The translations under genes and the position numbers were made by a program. From positions 4,898,001-4,962,000 of the forward strand of contig NZ_CP116256.1 of NCBI RefSeq assembly GCF_027947575.1: a stretch of 64,000 bases of DNA, read 5' to 3'. Position 1 is the stretch's first letter; each line of letters starts with the position of its first letter. This stretch comes from Streptomyces rubrogriseus. GTDB lineage: Bacteria; Actinomycetota; Actinomycetes; Streptomycetales; Streptomycetaceae. A model generated the notes under the pieces. It did no database searches and had not been told where the DNA came from. It saw only the letters and a program-made list of their open reading frames with translations. Positions 16,769 through 25,034 of the stretch are shown piece after piece.

Positions 16769-17500
16769 ATGGCAGAGCAGGGGATGTCAAGGGTCGAGAG
16801 GGGACGTCACATGCGCTCGGTCGCCGCCGACGCCGAGGAGAGGGTCAAGGAGCTGATCGTCGAACAGGGCCTCGGCCCCGGCGACCCGCTGCCCACCGAG
16901 ACGGAGCTGATGGAGCGTTTCGGCGTCAGCCGCAACTCGCTGCGCGAGGCACTCAAGTCCCTCCAGGCCATGCACATCGTCGAGATCCGGCGGGGCTTCG
17001 GGACCTACGTCGGGACCATGTCGCTGGAGCCGATGACCGAGGCCATGGCCTTCCGTACGGTGGTCGGACACCGCCGGGGGCAGGGCAGCCTGCTCGAACT
17101 GCTTCAGCTGCGGGAGGCCCTGGAGGCGGGGCTCATGCACCAGTTGGCCGGCCGGCTGCCCGCCGAGGACCTGGCCGAGCTGGACGCGCTGGTGGAGACG
17201 ATGCACACGGAGGTGCGCGAGACGGGCGAGATCGCGGCGCGCACCGACCGCGCCTTTCACCGCGCGCTGCACCGTTCGCTGGACAACGACCTGCTCAGCG
17301 AGTTGCTCGACGCCTTCTGGAGCGCCTTCCACCAGGTGCGCGCCCAGGCGCGGGGGATCGGCGCTGCGGCCGACGGCGAGGAACTGGCCCGGATGCACGC
17401 CAGGATCGTCGAGGCCGTGCGCGCGGGCGACGCGAAGGCGGCGGAGACGGCCGTGCACCGGCACTTCGACGACATCCGCGGCCGGCTGTCCCAGCACTGA
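16769..17500 (+). CDS. GntR/FadR-family transcriptional regulator
   Basis: 243 residues. N-terminal winged helix (about 15-85) with LPTETELMERFGVSRNSLRE and recognition-helix flank GFGTYV, followed by an all-helical FCD effector domain (LLELLQLREALEAGL ... DRAFHRALHRSLDNDLLSEL ... ARMHARIVEAVRAGD) containing the metal-binding D/H/H positions. Divergent from the lyase/permease pair, which it probably controls in a NanR-like way. Confidence 0.9.
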   Translation: MAEQGMSRVERGRHMRSVAADAEERVKELIVEQGLGPGDPLPTETELMERFGVSRNSLREALKSLQAMHIVEIRRGFGTYVGTMSLEPMTEAMAFRTVVGHRRGQGSLLELLQLREALEAGLMHQLAGRLPAEDLAELDALVETMHTEVRETGEIAARTDRAFHRALHRSLDNDLLSELLDAFWSAFHQVRAQARGIGAAADGEELARMHARIVEAVRAGDAKAAETAVHRHFDDIRGRLSQH

Positions 17501-17608
17501 CGGCCGAGAGCCCCGCTCGCCCCTCGTTCGTGTGAAGAAGGGCCGGGGTGTCCTCCAGTCGGGTGACGGCCGGGAGGGCGCGTCGCCGCGCGCGCTTACG
17601 GTTTCGCG

Positions 17609-18100
17609 GTGACCTCGATCTCCGCTGACCCGCGCCCCCTGCGAACCGCCGACCTCGGCACCCTCGTCATCATGTCCTGGAGCCGTGAGACGCCCGACGG
17701 CGACGTCCCCTTCCTCCTCGCCTGTTCGCTCGGCGACGGGGAGGGCGGCCCGGAGGCGGTCCCGGCCGCCGTCGAGGGGCTGCTGAGCCGCTCCGGACTC
17801 TCGGTGGGCGGCGACACCGTCCTCGACGCCACCGCCCTGCCCGGCCTGCCGATCGGCCTGCTCGTCGTACCGGGTGCGGCGGCCCTCACCATGCCGGGGG
17901 TCAACGCCCAGTTCGTACCCACTCCCGAGTGGCGGGCGGCGGCCGACCGGCGGGGGTACGCCTGCCTCATCTTCGCCACCCGTCCCTGGTCCGGGGGCGA
18001 GCCGGGCGACGGCGAGGCGGTCGCCGCCTTCGCCAACCACGCGGACACGCTCTCCTCCGCGGCGCAGGTCGTCCTGTCCGTACGGAGCCTGCGCGGCTGA
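17609..18100 (+). CDS. conserved Streptomyces protein of unknown function (DUF5949-like)
   Basis: 163 residues, GTG start, no signal peptide. Hydrophobic strands PFLLACSLGDG, GLPIGLLVVPGAAALTMPG and ACLIFATRPW suggest a soluble alpha/beta fold. It recalls the actinobacterial DUF5949 family from memory, with low certainty. A strong terminator follows. Confidence 0.65.
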   Translation: MTSISADPRPLRTADLGTLVIMSWSRETPDGDVPFLLACSLGDGEGGPEAVPAAVEGLLSRSGLSVGGDTVLDATALPGLPIGLLVVPGAAALTMPGVNAQFVPTPEWRAAADRRGYACLIFATRPWSGGEPGDGEAVAAFANHADTLSSAAQVVLSVRSLRG

Positions 18101-18112
18101 GGCCGGGCTCGC

Positions 18113-18139
18113 GGCCCGCCGCCGGGGTGGCGGCGGGCC
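18113..18139. terminator. perfect bidirectional terminator
   Basis: GGCCCGCCGCC-GGGGT-GGCGGCGGGCC: 11-bp perfect stem and 5-nt loop, in the 42-bp gap between the convergent unknown gene (ends 18100) and isochorismatase gene (ends 18143). Confidence 0.85.
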
Positions 18140-18142
18140 GTC

Positions 18143-18679
18143 TCACGTCCACAACTCGCCGCTGTCGCACACCCGGGCGCCCATGTTCCGCTCCATCATG
18201 CGCAGCGCCGCGTCCGCCAGATCGGCGTGGATGTGGGCCACCGCGTCACGCGCCACGATGACCTGCAGATGGCGGATGTGGGCGTCCAGCGCCGAGTAGA
18301 GCACGCACTGCTCGGTCACCTGCCCGCACAGCACGAGCCGGTCGATCCCCTGCTGGTGGAGCAGATAGGTGAGCGGGGTCTCGAAGAACACCGAGTGGCG
18401 CGCCTTGACCACGAAGAGGGAGGACTCGTCGGGCTTCAGCGGCTCGACGAGGTGGGAGTGCGGCCCGGAGAGGGCCTTGTCGAGGATCTCGCCGTGGTGC
18501 GAGCGCCACTCCCCGAAGTTGTCGTTGACGTAGATCACGGGGACGCCCTGCCGCCTCGCCCGGTCCAGCAGGCCGGTCACGTTCGGCAGCACGGACTCCA
18601 CGGCGGGGATCAGGGACTCGGCGTCCTGGTGATCGTAGGTGTTGATCATGTCGATGACGATCAGCGCGGTCTTGCCCAT
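18143..18679 (-). CDS. isochorismatase-family cysteine hydrolase
   Basis: 178 residues. Catalytic triad visible: Asp in LIVIDMINTYD, Lys in VVKARHSVFFETPL, Cys in LCGQVTEQCVLYSA. This is the nicotinamidase/isochorismatase/N-carbamoylsarcosine amidase fold. No siderophore or NAD-salvage genes are adjacent, so the substrate is open. ATG at 18677-18679. Downstream of, and on the same strand as, the membrane nuclease gene. Confidence 0.88.
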   Translation of the reverse strand: MGKTALIVIDMINTYDHQDAESLIPAVESVLPNVTGLLDRARRQGVPVIYVNDNFGEWRSHHGEILDKALSGPHSHLVEPLKPDESSLFVVKARHSVFFETPLTYLLHQQGIDRLVLCGQVTEQCVLYSALDAHIRHLQVIVARDAVAHIHADLADAALRMMERNMGARVCDSGELWT

Positions 18680-18753
18680 GCCGCCCAGGTTGCCACTGGA
18701 CGGCGGCGAAACCCCTCTCCACCCGCCTCCCGCGGGTCGGTGGGCCGTCCCGC

Positions 18754-19548
18754 TCACCACGTGGCCCGCTCGGGCGGCTCCGTCCCGTCCCCCTCGGGCA
18801 GAGGCGGCTCCCAGGGCGCCGGTCCCCCGCCCTCGCACCAGTCGCGCAGCCGCTCCTCGTTCACGCAGACTATGCCGCACCACTCGGCGTAGTCGGCGGC
18901 CGGTGCGGTGAAGTCGCTGCTGGTGACGAGGACCGCCACGTCGGCCCCGTGCACGGTGAAGCAGGTGCCGCCGAAGCGCTGGAGGTCCTGGGAGCCGACC
19001 TTGTTGTCGTCGCCGTAGCGCTTGCACTGGATGACGACCCGCCGGCCGTCGGGAGCGGTCGCCAGCACGTCGGCACCGAGATCGCCCGCTCCGCCCACCA
19101 CCTCGACCTCGGTGCAGCCGTCACGCCGGCACAGGTCCGCTATCGCCTCCTCGAACTCGTCGGGGCTGAGCTCCTCGTGTTCGGTGCGGACCACCGCGGT
19201 GGTCTCCTCGGGGCACACGTGCTCCGCCGCTTCCACCGCGCGTCCCCGCTCCAGTTCGTCCAGCGCCGTCGCCGTGGCCGCGGCCAGGGCGTCCGTGGTA
19301 CGAACGGCCGCCCGCGCGGCGGCACCCCGGCTCCGCGCGTTCCGGGCCAGGAGGGCGGCCGCGACCGCCCCGAGTACCAGGACGAAGACCCAGGCCGGCC
19401 GCCGCTGCGCCACGTCGAACGCCATGCGCACGACCCATCCCGTCAGGACCAGGGCGACGGCGGCGAGGCCGAACGTCACGGTCGTCGCCCGGAGGTCGAA
19501 GCGACGCCTCACGCGTCCGCCTCGGACACGGGGTTCAGGCACGGTCAC
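18754..19548 (-). CDS. membrane-anchored Mrr-like restriction endonuclease domain protein
   Basis: 264 residues from the GTG at 19548 (GAAGGA upstream; ATG at 19578 is an alternative). Two N-terminal membrane helices (VTFGLAAVALVLTGWVV and WVFVLVLGAVAAALLA), a linker, then a Mrr_cat PD-(D/E)xK nuclease domain with GDLGADVLA and the catalytic QCKRYGDDNK. Homologues are sometimes annotated as DNA-directed restriction endonucleases. The catalytic domain is intact. No methyltransferase is nearby, so a classical restriction-modification role is unlikely. Confidence 0.8.
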   Translation of the reverse strand: MTVPEPRVRGGRVRRRFDLRATTVTFGLAAVALVLTGWVVRMAFDVAQRRPAWVFVLVLGAVAAALLARNARSRGAAARAAVRTTDALAAATATALDELERGRAVEAAEHVCPEETTAVVRTEHEELSPDEFEEAIADLCRRDGCTEVEVVGGAGDLGADVLATAPDGRRVVIQCKRYGDDNKVGSQDLQRFGGTCFTVHGADVAVLVTSSDFTAPAADYAEWCGIVCVNEERLRDWCEGGGPAPWEPPLPEGDGTEPPERATW

Positions 19549-19692
19549 GTTGGTCGTTCCTTCCCGGGTGGCCGACATGAAGATCACGTAGGCCTTGTGC
19601 CCAGGAACCACCCGTTCAGCGTCCGTTCATGACACGCCGTCGGATGGCTCATCCAAGCCGTCGGGGAATATGTCCGGCATACCTTTCGGAAT

Positions 19693-20763
19693 ATGAAGAA
19701 ATGCCATGTCGTGTACCTGGTGTGCACCGCAGCCATGATCGGGACGGGGCTCGGCGCGGCCCCGGCGTCCTCCGTTCCCAGGACCCACCTGGTCCACCCC
19801 GGAGAATCGATCCAGAAGGCGGTGGACGCCGCCGAGCCGGGCGACACCGTCCTCGTCACCACCGGCACCTACCGCGAGAGCGTCAAGGTGAGCACCCCGG
19901 GTCTCACCCTGCGGGGCATGGGCCGCAGTACGGTCATCAGGCCCAGCACCCAGAAGGCCGCCGACAACACCTGCGCCGAGGGCGGCAACGGCATCTGCGT
20001 GATCGGCACGAAGGACGAGAACGTCAAGGGCATCACCGTCTCCGACCTGACGGTGACCGGGTTCACCCGCACCGGGGTGTTCTCCATGGCCACCGACGGG
20101 CTGACGGTCCGGAACGTGAACGCGGTGAAGAACGGCGTCTGGGGCATCGCCCAGGAGCGGTCGGTCCACGGCATCATCCGCGGCAACACCGCCCGTGACA
20201 ACGGCGACGCGGGGATCTTCCTGGCCAACAACATCAAGGCCGAGGAGGGCGCCGCCGACACCGAGGGCACCCTCGTCGCGCACAACCGCCTCGAGGGCAA
20301 CCGCATCGGCGTCACCGTCCGCCGCCTGCGCAACCTCGCCGTCGCGGGCAACCACATCACCGGCAACTGCGCGGGCGTCTTCGTCGTCGGCGACGAGAAC
20401 AAGCCCAAGGCCGGCGACCTGGTCGTGCGCGACAACCGCGTGCTGCGCAACAACAAGTCCTGCCCGAAGACCGACCGGCTGGAGGCGCTCCAGGGCTCCG
20501 GCATCGTCCTGACCGGTGTCGAGAAGGTCCTGGTCGCCGACAACACGGTCGAGGGCAACTCGGGCAAGTCGTCGATGTCGGGCGGCATCGTCCTGGCCTC
20601 CAGCATGGTGGGCACCGCCAACGCGAAGAACGAGGTCAACGGCAACCGGCTGAGCCGGAACTCCCCCGCCGACCTGGTCAACGCCGGGACCGGCGACACC
20701 GGCAGGAGCAACACCTTCACCGGCAACACCTGCGGCGCCTCCAAGCCCGCGGGCCTGTGCTGA
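19693..20763 (+). CDS. secreted right-handed parallel beta-helix repeat protein
   Basis: 356 residues. Signal peptide VVYLVCTAAMIGTGLGAAPA; mature protein opens with GESIQKAVDAAEPGDTVLV, the N-cap of pectin-lyase-like beta-helix proteins (NosD/PbH1), followed by repeated turns such as GNTARDNGDAGIFLANN and RLEGNRIGVTVRR. Contains paired cysteines near the C-terminus (NTCGASKPAGLC). Probably a surface polysaccharide-modifying or -binding protein. Next to an O-methyltransferase and SchA/CurD gene. Confidence 0.82.
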   Translation: MKKCHVVYLVCTAAMIGTGLGAAPASSVPRTHLVHPGESIQKAVDAAEPGDTVLVTTGTYRESVKVSTPGLTLRGMGRSTVIRPSTQKAADNTCAEGGNGICVIGTKDENVKGITVSDLTVTGFTRTGVFSMATDGLTVRNVNAVKNGVWGIAQERSVHGIIRGNTARDNGDAGIFLANNIKAEEGAADTEGTLVAHNRLEGNRIGVTVRRLRNLAVAGNHITGNCAGVFVVGDENKPKAGDLVVRDNRVLRNNKSCPKTDRLEALQGSGIVLTGVEKVLVADNTVEGNSGKSSMSGGIVLASSMVGTANAKNEVNGNRLSRNSPADLVNAGTGDTGRSNTFTGNTCGASKPAGLC

Positions 20764-20827
20764 GCCGGCCGTAACCACCCGTGGACCGAAGAAGGCCCAT
20801 GGACCGACGAAGGAAGGAAAGCGGCGC

Positions 20828-21856
20828 ATGACGACCGCACAGACCGCCCCACCCCCGCCCATGCGGCTGAGGGAGCTCGTGTTCGGCGCGGCATGTGCCG
20901 CCGCCCTCCGCGCGGCCGCACGGCTCGGCGTCGCCGACGCGCTCGGCGACACCCCCATGGCCGTGGAGGACCTCGCGGCCGCGGTGAAGACCGAACCCAA
21001 GCCGCTGCGCCGGCTGCTGCGCGCCCTGACCTGCTACGGCGTCTTCACCGAGCAGCGCAACGGGACGTTCGCGCACACCGACATGTCCCGGCTGCTGCGC
21101 GAGGACGACCCGCACAGCCTGCGCAACATCACCCTGTGGTGCACCGAGCCGTGGACGTGGGACGCCTGGCCCCTGCTCGACGAGGCGGTGCGCACCGGCT
21201 CCAACGTCGTCGAGGGCCTGTACGGCAAGGAGTTCTTCACCTATCTCAACGAGGACGCGCCCCAGTCGGCCGAGGTGTTCAACCGTGCCATGACGACGTC
21301 CAGCCGGCAGTCGGCCCAGGACGTCGCAGCCCTCCTCGACCTGTCGGCGAGCACCTCGGTCGCCGACATCGGCGGCGGCCAGGGCCACGTGGTGGCGAGC
21401 CTGCTGGAGAAGTACCCGGCCATGCAGGGCACCCTGCTCGACCTGCCGCGGGTGGTGGAGAACGCCGACCCCCGGCTGCGCGAGGGCGGTGCGCTCGCGG
21501 ACCGCGTCCGCATCGTGCCGGGCGACTGCCGCGAGGCCATCCCGGTGCGGGCCGACGTCTACGTCATCAAGAACATCCTGGAGTGGGACGACGACAGCAC
21601 CGCCCGCGCGCTGCGCAACGTCATGGCGGCCGGCGGTCCCGGGGCCCGGGTCGTCGTCATCGAGAACCTCGTCGACGACTCCCCGTCGATGCGGTTCAGC
21701 ACCGCCATGGACCTGCTGCTGCTCCTCAACGTCGGCGGGGCCAAGCACACCACCGACAGCATGGTCGGCCGGCTGACCGACGCGGGCCTCGTCATCGACG
21801 ACATCCGCCCGGTCAACCCGTACCTGCACGCCTTCGACTGCACCGTGCCGAAGTGA
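20828..21856 (+). CDS. SAM-dependent O-methyltransferase (class I, aromatic type)
   Basis: 342 residues. N-terminal winged-helix dimerisation domain (AARLGVADALGDTPMAVEDL), then a Rossmann domain with SAM motif VADIGGGQGHVVASLL, LLDLPRVVENA, and acidic GDCREAIPVRADVYVIKNIL. The pattern is that of polyketide O-methyltransferases. RBS GAAGGAAAG upstream. Located beside a SchA/CurD gene, the partner found in spore-pigment polyketide clusters, though no PKS genes are present here. Confidence 0.88.
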   Translation: MTTAQTAPPPPMRLRELVFGAACAAALRAAARLGVADALGDTPMAVEDLAAAVKTEPKPLRRLLRALTCYGVFTEQRNGTFAHTDMSRLLREDDPHSLRNITLWCTEPWTWDAWPLLDEAVRTGSNVVEGLYGKEFFTYLNEDAPQSAEVFNRAMTTSSRQSAQDVAALLDLSASTSVADIGGGQGHVVASLLEKYPAMQGTLLDLPRVVENADPRLREGGALADRVRIVPGDCREAIPVRADVYVIKNILEWDDDSTARALRNVMAAGGPGARVVVIENLVDDSPSMRFSTAMDLLLLLNVGGAKHTTDSMVGRLTDAGLVIDDIRPVNPYLHAFDCTVPK

Positions 21857-21876
21857 GCTGACCCGGGGCCCGCACG

Positions 21877-21922
21877 CGCGTCGGCCGCCGTTCCGCACTG
21901 TCGCGGTCCGGCGGCCGACGCG
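21877..21922. terminator. 14-bp perfect terminator hairpin
   Basis: CGCGTCGGCCGCCG and CGGCGGCCGACGCG pair exactly around an 18-nt loop, between the convergent methyltransferase (ends 21856) and SchA/CurD gene (ends 21937). Confidence 0.82.
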
Positions 21923-21936
21923 TGGGGCGGGGCCGT

Positions 21937-23133
21937 TCAGGCGTCCGGCGCGCGACGGTCGGTGACCAGCTCCATCCGGGCACCCTCCAGAGCACGGACG
22001 AGTCCGCCCCCGGTCGGGGAACCGGCATCGGTGAAGCCGTCCAGAAGGGTCGTCAGCTCGGACACCCGGCCGGGGTCCGGAAGACCGAGGGTCACCGCGG
22101 GATCGCCGTCGTGGAGGTCCCCGCGTACGTCGACCAGCCGCACCACGACGTCGTCGCGCTGGAAGATCGTGCTGCACAGCACCGGGCTGCGCGGATCCCT
22201 GGCCGCCGCCTCGTCGCGCTCGGCGAGCAGCTGGGCCAGCCGCATGCCGCAGCCCGGACGGGCCGGGTACGACAGCGCGTGCCGCTGCGCCCGGTCCTGC
22301 TCCTCCCCCGCCGTCACGTGGTGGACCGCGGGCAGCGCCGCCCGCGTGTAGAAGACCCGGGCGGACTCCGGGTCGCCGAGGTCCCGGTCCTGCTCCAGGT
22401 ACGGGTTGATGGCCTCCTCGACGGCCCGCACCTCGGGCTGCTCGGCCACGTGCCGCAGGGCCGCGAGCAGGTCGCCGCGCACCTCGATGGCCCGTACCAC
22501 GCGGTTGCCGTGCAGGAACAGGGACGTACGGCACAGACGCGTGGTGTCGTCGACCCGCGGCTCGGGAGAGGAGTAGTCGGCGAGGATCTTGCCGACCGCC
22601 TCCTCGCTGCCCGGCTTCACCGTGAAGGTGAGCGCGTGCCGGATGACGCCGTCGCCGACGCGGGGCGCGGCCTGCAGTCCGCCCCGGGCCGGATCGGCAC
22701 CGGTCGACGGGTGGCCGGTCTCGCGGACCACGTGGAAGCGGAGCGAGCGGGTGTCCCGTACACAGCTGTGCAGCGGCTTGACCATACGCACGTGCTCTTC
22801 GCTGCTCACCCAGTTCAGGAACGGCGGCGCGCTCTCCCACTCGCTGGTGATCAGCCACTGGGAGGGGTTCTCGATGGACTGGCACAGCTGCTCGCCGAGG
22901 TGACCGGGGACGGACTCGACGTGGCTGCGCAGGTTCTCGTACGTCTCGAGGAACTGCTGCTGGGCTCCGTCGTAGACCTCCACCAGCAGGACGACCCGCA
23001 GCCGGGAGCCGTCGAACACGGACTGGGAGACCTGGTGCGACAGCTGTCGCGTCAGCGGTTCCGAGGCGATCGGTCCGGAAGCGGGCGCTTCGGAGGAAAG
23101 GGGTTCGGAAGCAGGGGTGGGCGTGGTGGTCAT
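21937..23133 (-). CDS. SchA/CurD-domain protein with antibiotic-biosynthesis-monooxygenase-like half
   Basis: 398 residues. N-terminal ABM-like dimeric ferredoxin-fold region (about 40-125: VVLLVEVYDGAQQQFLETYE ... QWLITSEWESAPPF), then a SchA/CurD domain (HALTFTVKPGSEEAVGKIL ... VVRAIEVRGDLLAALRHVAE) and a third related segment (VVRLVDVRGD). SchA/CurD proteins occur in spore-pigment type II PKS clusters (whiE, sch, cur), where their role is undefined. ATG at 23131-23133 with AAGGAG 11 nt upstream. Confidence 0.82.
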   Translation of the reverse strand: MTTTPTPASEPLSSEAPASGPIASEPLTRQLSHQVSQSVFDGSRLRVVLLVEVYDGAQQQFLETYENLRSHVESVPGHLGEQLCQSIENPSQWLITSEWESAPPFLNWVSSEEHVRMVKPLHSCVRDTRSLRFHVVRETGHPSTGADPARGGLQAAPRVGDGVIRHALTFTVKPGSEEAVGKILADYSSPEPRVDDTTRLCRTSLFLHGNRVVRAIEVRGDLLAALRHVAEQPEVRAVEEAINPYLEQDRDLGDPESARVFYTRAALPAVHHVTAGEEQDRAQRHALSYPARPGCGMRLAQLLAERDEAAARDPRSPVLCSTIFQRDDVVVRLVDVRGDLHDGDPAVTLGLPDPGRVSELTTLLDGFTDAGSPTGGGLVRALEGARMELVTDRRAPDA

Positions 23134-23284
23134 CCTGCGCACATCTCCTTCGCGGGGGCGGAACTGAACGTCGGCCGCGGTGATGCGACGCCGGCTTGCC
23201 TCGATCCTGTGCCGGGCCCCGTCGGCGCGCGACTCGTGTGCGGTGCGCGGGTGACCGGCGCCGCGGCCGGCCCGGTGCGCGGCC

Positions 23285-23965
23285 TCAGGCGAGGTGCGCG
23301 AAGACGACCAGGTTGTCCGTGTAGTCCTTGACCTTGTGGTCGTAGTCGCCCGCGCAGGTGATCAGTCGCACCTCGGCCCGGTCGGCGTCGCCGTAGACGC
23401 GGTCGCTCGGGAACTCGTCCTTGGCGAAGGTCTCCAGGCTGTCGACCACGAAGGTCGCCCTGCGCCCGTCCGCGCGCCGGACCTGGAACTTGTCGCCCTT
23501 GTCGAGCTGGTCGAGGCGGGCGAAGACGGCGGCCGACGTCTTGGTGTCCACGTGCCCGGCGATGATCGAGGTGCCCTTCTCGCCGGGCGAGACGCCCTTG
23601 GCGTACCAGCCGACGAGGTTGGTGTCGCCGGCCGGCGGCGGCTGGAGCTGCCCCTTGTCGCCGATGGCGAGGTCGGTGAAGGGGGCGTCGACGGAGATCT
23701 CCGGGATCAGCAGGCGCACCGGCTCCGACCGGGGCAGGGCGGAGTCGGCCGCGCCGGTCGCGGGCGGGGCGGACGAGGCGGTGGTGCCGGGATGCGCGGG
23801 CAGCGGCGGGCGGGCGGAGTCGGCGGACGTGTCGTTGCCGCCGACCAGGCTCACCGCCAGGATCAGCAGGGCCACGGCGCACAGCACCATCAGGCCGGAG
23901 CGGGAGCCCTGACCGGTCGTCGTCTCGTCGTCGGCCGGGGCGGGGGTGGGAGGGGTGACTGACAT
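23285..23965 (-). CDS. class F sortase
   Basis: 226 residues: Thr/Pro-rich start, one N-terminal membrane helix (LMVLCAVALLILAVSLVGG), Ala/Pro linker, then a sortase domain from about residue 85. Catalytic His in IIAGHVDT and Cys in RLITCAGDYD; N-terminal core PVRLLIPEISVDAPF. No arginine occurs between the Cys and the C-terminus, where classes A-E carry their catalytic Arg. Same strand as, and downstream of, the secreted repeat protein, its likely client. Confidence 0.88.
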   Translation of the reverse strand: MSVTPPTPAPADDETTTGQGSRSGLMVLCAVALLILAVSLVGGNDTSADSARPPLPAHPGTTASSAPPATGAADSALPRSEPVRLLIPEISVDAPFTDLAIGDKGQLQPPPAGDTNLVGWYAKGVSPGEKGTSIIAGHVDTKTSAAVFARLDQLDKGDKFQVRRADGRRATFVVDSLETFAKDEFPSDRVYGDADRAEVRLITCAGDYDHKVKDYTDNLVVFAHLA

Positions 23966-24093
23966 CGGGGACGACCTCACTGGGACACGGCGGCAGGACG
24001 GAGACGTGGAGCGGCGGAGTGGGCAAAGGGGGCGAGCCGGGCCGCCCCGTGGTTCCTGGGTGGCGGCCCGGCTGCTATGGCGCCCGGCACGGC

Positions 24094-24771
24094 TTACGCC
24101 ACTCCGTGAGCCGACTTCTTGCGTCGGACGGCGTACAGGCCGGTCGCGGCGACGGCCAGGACGGCGAGCCCGCCCGCGGTCGTGGTCGGCGTGGCCAGAC
24201 CGCCACCGCCGGTGTGCATCCCGCCGCGCGGCTTCTCGTGCTCACCGCCGCCCCGGGAGCTCTCGCCCTCGTCCTGCTGGTAGGTCTGCGAGCCGCCCTC
24301 CTTGGACTCGCGGCCGCCGCCGTCCCAGTCGCCCTCGTTCACCGCGGCCAGCGCGCCGCCGCCGGTGTGCATGCCGCCACGGGGCTCGTCGTGCTTGCTT
24401 CCGTTGTCGTGCTCCTTGCCGGAGGACGCGTCGTCGTGGTTCCAGTCGCCCTCGTTCACCGCGGCCAGCGCGCCGCCGCCGGTGTGCATGCCGCCACGGG
24501 GCTCGTCGTGCTTGCTTCCGTTGTCGTGCTCCTTGCCGGAGGACGCGTCGTCGTGGTTCCAGTCGCCCTCGTTCACCGCGGCCAGCGCGCCGCCGCCGGT
24601 GTGCATGCCGCCGCGCGGCTCGTCGTGCTTGCTTCCGTTGTCGTGCTCCTTGCTGTACGAAGAGTCGTCGTGGTCCCAGTCGCCACCGGCCGCCGCGTAG
24701 GCGCCGGGAGCACCGAGGACGAAGACGGCCGAGGCCGCCGCCGTGGTCAGGAGCATCCGAGCAGAACGCAT
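24094..24771 (-). CDS. secreted Asp/His-rich repeat protein with C-terminal anchor
   Basis: 225 residues. Signal peptide LLTTAAASAVFVLGAPGAYA, then three near-identical 39-residue repeats carrying DWNHDDASS, KEHDNGSKHDEP and PRGGMHTGGGALA, then a fourth PRGGMHTGGGGLA directly before a hydrophobic helix (AGGLAVLAVAATGLYAV) and RRKK tail. This is the layout of a sortase substrate, but there is no LPXTG or NPXTG. Abundant His/Asp suggests metal binding. Function unknown; the adjacent class F sortase suggests it is wall-attached. Confidence 0.82.
   Translation of the reverse strand: MRSARMLLTTAAASAVFVLGAPGAYAAAGGDWDHDDSSYSKEHDNGSKHDEPRGGMHTGGGALAAVNEGDWNHDDASSGKEHDNGSKHDEPRGGMHTGGGALAAVNEGDWNHDDASSGKEHDNGSKHDEPRGGMHTGGGALAAVNEGDWDGGGRESKEGGSQTYQQDEGESSRGGGEHEKPRGGMHTGGGGLATPTTTAGGLAVLAVAATGLYAVRRKKSAHGVA
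24325..24675. repeat. three tandem 117-bp repeats inside the secreted repeat protein gene
   Basis: Units start at 24325, 24442 and 24559 (each beginning CCAGTCGCCCTCGTTCAC on the plus strand), with a partial fourth at 24676. The first two are nearly identical at nucleotide level, so copy number can change by slippage or recombination and may be misassembled from short reads. Confidence 0.9.
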
Positions 24772-25034
24772 CTGTGGTTCCTTCCGTCACGGCCGGGCAG
24801 CTGGTGCTTCGTCAGCTGAGATGACCCGGCCCCGACGTGAATCACCGTCAGCCCGCCGTCCGTCTCGCACCACTCAAGGCGCTCAGCCGGGTGAACACGC
24901 CGCCCGTTCGGGTGCCGGGACCGCTCCCCGCCGGGCCGCGAACTGGTCCGGACGGCTGTGGAGTTGGGCCCGGCCCGGACGGGGTGTCACCCCGCGACGA
25001 CCCGTCACCCGCGCCCGCGCTGCCCGGGGGTCCG

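Noticed and set aside
18754..19548. Restriction-modification system
   Set aside because: Only a nuclease-like domain is present, with membrane helices; no methyltransferase or specificity subunit nearby.
24325..24675. CRISPR array
   Set aside because: The units are 117 bp, contiguous, in frame and coding; there are no spacers or cas genes.
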